This document shows positions 61,966-64,000 of a stretch of DNA of 64,000 bases, one piece after another. The stretch lies in NCBI GenBank assembly GCA_002412775.1, contig DHVT01000015.1:62001-126000 (forward strand), read 5' to 3'. Both the position numbers and the translations under genes were made by a program. Origin of the DNA: Firmicutes bacterium UBA5201 (GTDB lineage: Bacteria; Bacillota; Clostridia; Peptostreptococcales; Acidaminobacteraceae). Numbering within the stretch: position 1 is the stretch's first letter; each line of letters opens with the position of its first letter. Below the pieces are notes generated by a model. It had not been told where the DNA came from. It saw nothing but the letters and a program-made list of their open reading frames with translations, and searched no databases.

Positions 61966-63915
61966 TTAATTTTTATTCTTTTTGTCTTTACCTTTACCAG
62001 GGGTTTCTTTTTTCTCCGGCTTAGTATCGTCTTTATACCCCTTCGGTTTCTCAAATGACGAAACTGGTGTATTTTCTAAAGATATAAGCATAATGGATTG
62101 AAAGATACTGGCAGGGTGACTCCCGCCAGTGGATTGCATGATCAGACTTGGATCGAGTGTGTCATAACCCACCCAGATGGCGGTTACAAGCTCAGGTGTA
62201 TAACCGACAAACCAGGAATCTCTTGTCCCTGAAAGCCCTTTGAATGCCTCTATGGCTGGCAGCTCGGTGGTTCCCGTTTTTCCAGCTGCAGGCCTTCCAA
62301 GATTGGCACCTTTACCGGTCCCTTCATTGATGACGCCCATGAGCATATCGGTCATGGCGTAAGCAACTTCAGGAGTGGTGACGGTTACGGATTCAGTGAT
62401 GCCCTTGACCAATAGGTCCCCATCGTTTGTGGTGATTTTTCTGATGGAGTGGGCAGTGTTCATGACGCCTGCATTTGGAAAAACACTGAACGCTTGGGCC
62501 ATTTCAAGTGGCGATACACCGTTTGTCATGCCACCGAGCGCTAGACTCAAGTTGTGATCATTTTTATCAACCGGAATTCCGACTGCCTTTAAAAAAGCAA
62601 TGCCTTTATCGATTCCAATGTCATTGAGTACTGCTACTGCAGGGATGTTGTATGAATTGATCAGCGCTTGGTATAAAGTCACTTTGCCATGAAAGGTCCT
62701 ATCATAGTTGTTTGGCACGTAGCCATTGAAATCGGTCTCTTCATCGATAAGTTCTGAATTCTTGTTGTACCCATTTTCAAGTGAAGGTGCGTAGACCGCA
62801 AGCGGTTTGATTGATGAACCGGGTTGTCGTATGAGTTCGGTTGCACGGTTGTAACCGCGATAATAATATTGTCCACGGTATCCGATCAGACCACGTATGG
62901 CCCCTGTTGTTGGATCTAAAACAATTGCACCACTTTGAATGAGTTCATCAGCGCTACTTTCTGGAAACAGGGCATCGTTCGCATATGTCGCTTCAATGGC
63001 ATTTTGAACCACAGGATCGAGGGTGGTGTAAATATTGAGCCCACCTATCAGAACGACTTCTTCACTTAAACCAAGTGTGTTGATGGCTTCATCGATGACA
63101 TGATCCACGTAGCTTGGGTATAATCCATTAGTTTGAACAAGTTCTTTCGTACGGAGCACAATGTCAGTTGCGACTGCTTGGTTGTAATTCTGCTCATCAA
63201 TGGTGCCTGCATCATAAAGCAATCCAAGTATTAAATCTCTACGTTCCTTTGCTTTTTCATAGTTTGCATAGGGTGAATAAATGGTCGGAGCTTTAGGCAA
63301 TGCCGCAAGGAGTGCCGCTTCTTCAAGCGTTACCGACTCAATGTCTTTACCAAAATACATTTGTGCGGCATTTTGAATACCCCAGACGCCTTCACCAAAA
63401 TAGATTTGATTGAGATAGAGTTCCAAAATCTCATCTTTTGAGTATTTGCTTTCAATACGCAAAGCAGTAATAGCTTCTTTGAATTTTCGGGTGTAGGTTT
63501 GCTCTTTTGTTAGAAACAGGTTCTTGGACAATTGTTGTGTTATAGTACTACCGCCCTCGACAATGCCTCCAGCTTTGGTGTTTCTCCAAAGTGAACGTAT
63601 GATTCCACGAACATCTATCCCAGAATGGTCGTAAAAGCGCTTGTCTTCAACGCTTGTGATCGCCTCAATGAATACATCAGGAATGGTTTCAATGGGTACT
63701 GCCGCGAATTTGACTGTGGAACGTTCCGAGATCACGGCATCATTTTTATCATAAATAATGAGTGGTTTTGGAAGTGGATTCTCAAGAACACTTATGTCGA
63801 GGCTAAATGCGCTTACCGTAAAGATCAGTATGACGATCAATACCAATCCTGCAAGTAGCCCTCCTCCAATTAGTAAGCTTTTTATGATTTGGTCTTTACC
63901 CTGTGGGAGCTTCAT
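61966..63915 (-). CDS. class A penicillin-binding protein (PBP1A-like)
   Basis: 649 residues from ATG 63915 (MKLPQGKD), chosen because it places the basic start just before the single membrane helix (12-38). GT51 glycosyltransferase: catalytic Glu90 in SVEDKRFYDHSG, then GGSTITQQLSKNLFL. Transpeptidase: SxxK in PGSSIKPLAVY, SxN in SYN and KTG in GKTGTTELPA. Polymerises and cross-links peptidoglycan. Lys/Glu-rich C-terminal tail (KPEKKETPGKGKDKKNKN). An upstream ATG would add 24 residues without a clear ribosome site. Confidence 0.95.
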   Translation of the reverse strand: MKLPQGKDQIIKSLLIGGGLLAGLVLIVILIFTVSAFSLDISVLENPLPKPLIIYDKNDAVISERSTVKFAAVPIETIPDVFIEAITSVEDKRFYDHSGIDVRGIIRSLWRNTKAGGIVEGGSTITQQLSKNLFLTKEQTYTRKFKEAITALRIESKYSKDEILELYLNQIYFGEGVWGIQNAAQMYFGKDIESVTLEEAALLAALPKAPTIYSPYANYEKAKERRDLILGLLYDAGTIDEQNYNQAVATDIVLRTKELVQTNGLYPSYVDHVIDEAINTLGLSEEVVLIGGLNIYTTLDPVVQNAIEATYANDALFPESSADELIQSGAIVLDPTTGAIRGLIGYRGQYYYRGYNRATELIRQPGSSIKPLAVYAPSLENGYNKNSELIDEETDFNGYVPNNYDRTFHGKVTLYQALINSYNIPAVAVLNDIGIDKGIAFLKAVGIPVDKNDHNLSLALGGMTNGVSPLEMAQAFSVFPNAGVMNTAHSIRKITTNDGDLLVKGITESVTVTTPEVAYAMTDMLMGVINEGTGKGANLGRPAAGKTGTTELPAIEAFKGLSGTRDSWFVGYTPELVTAIWVGYDTLDPSLIMQSTGGSHPASIFQSIMLISLENTPVSSFEKPKGYKDDTKPEKKETPGKGKDKKNKN

Positions 63916-64000
63916 AGGAAGCACCAACCTTTCGTTTGTAATGTACATTATTTTCATAAAAATAATAAACAACCAAATTTCCAGCAAATGTGGAAGAAAT

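Overview
The window is a piece of a low-GC Gram-positive chromosome, most likely a member of the Clostridia (a Fusibacter-like anaerobe would fit, but I cannot name the genus). The basis is the gene content: SLH-domain surface proteins, a sortase with an LPxTG-like substrate, a TetR/CsoR/AraC/IclR repertoire with strong AGGAGG ribosome sites, a YutG-type PgpA, UppP, YegP and a class A penicillin-binding protein.

Layout. 0-23 kb is mostly ordinary, well-spaced core sequence: an ABC-2 permease with an SGNH hydrolase, a TetR-controlled pair of membrane proteins, an S-layer-anchored BMP-type binding protein, an IclR-controlled transporter/aminotransferase operon with two visible operators, a CsoR/CopA copper operon whose copA carries a frameshift, an ice-binding-like (DUF3494) surface protein next to its own sortase, a radical SAM protein, and a Fur-boxed iron-siderophore ABC operon divergent from an AraC regulator.

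23.5-30.76 kb is the most unusual part: an array of integron gene cassettes with no integrase in the window (a CALIN-type cluster). Seven AT-rich single genes and two nearly identical gene-less cassettes are separated by attC-like imperfect palindromes ending in AACGTTA-type core sites. In eight of nine cassettes the 5' core is complementary to the inverse core at the cassette's own 3' end, which is the structural signature of genuine cassettes. Cargo includes an OLD-type ATPase/TOPRIM nuclease, two proteins with HEPN-like RxxxxH motifs, DUF5677 and DUF2971 proteins, a membrane protein and an unknown protein: a defence-flavoured set. The last attC is cut by a dispersed repeat.

30.76-51.2 kb is a mosaic of solitary accessory genes (methyltransferases, GNAT, HD, kinase-like, lipoproteins, YegP, UppP, a LuxR-LAL regulator, a 1308-residue SLH surface protein, a membrane Ser/Thr kinase) separated by degenerate copies of a dispersed intergenic repeat family and several gene remnants (IS3-type transposase, ABC permease, ferredoxin fragments). 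Perfect palindromic members of the same family sit at 2.06 and 5.79 kb.

51.2-64 kb returns to more ordinary content, but holds a duplicated promoter region, a degenerate TnpB-only IS200/IS605-family element inserted inside a start codon, a two-component system, a serine beta-lactamase-like hydrolase, a deleted DHFR-like pseudogene and a class A PBP that ends just inside the window.
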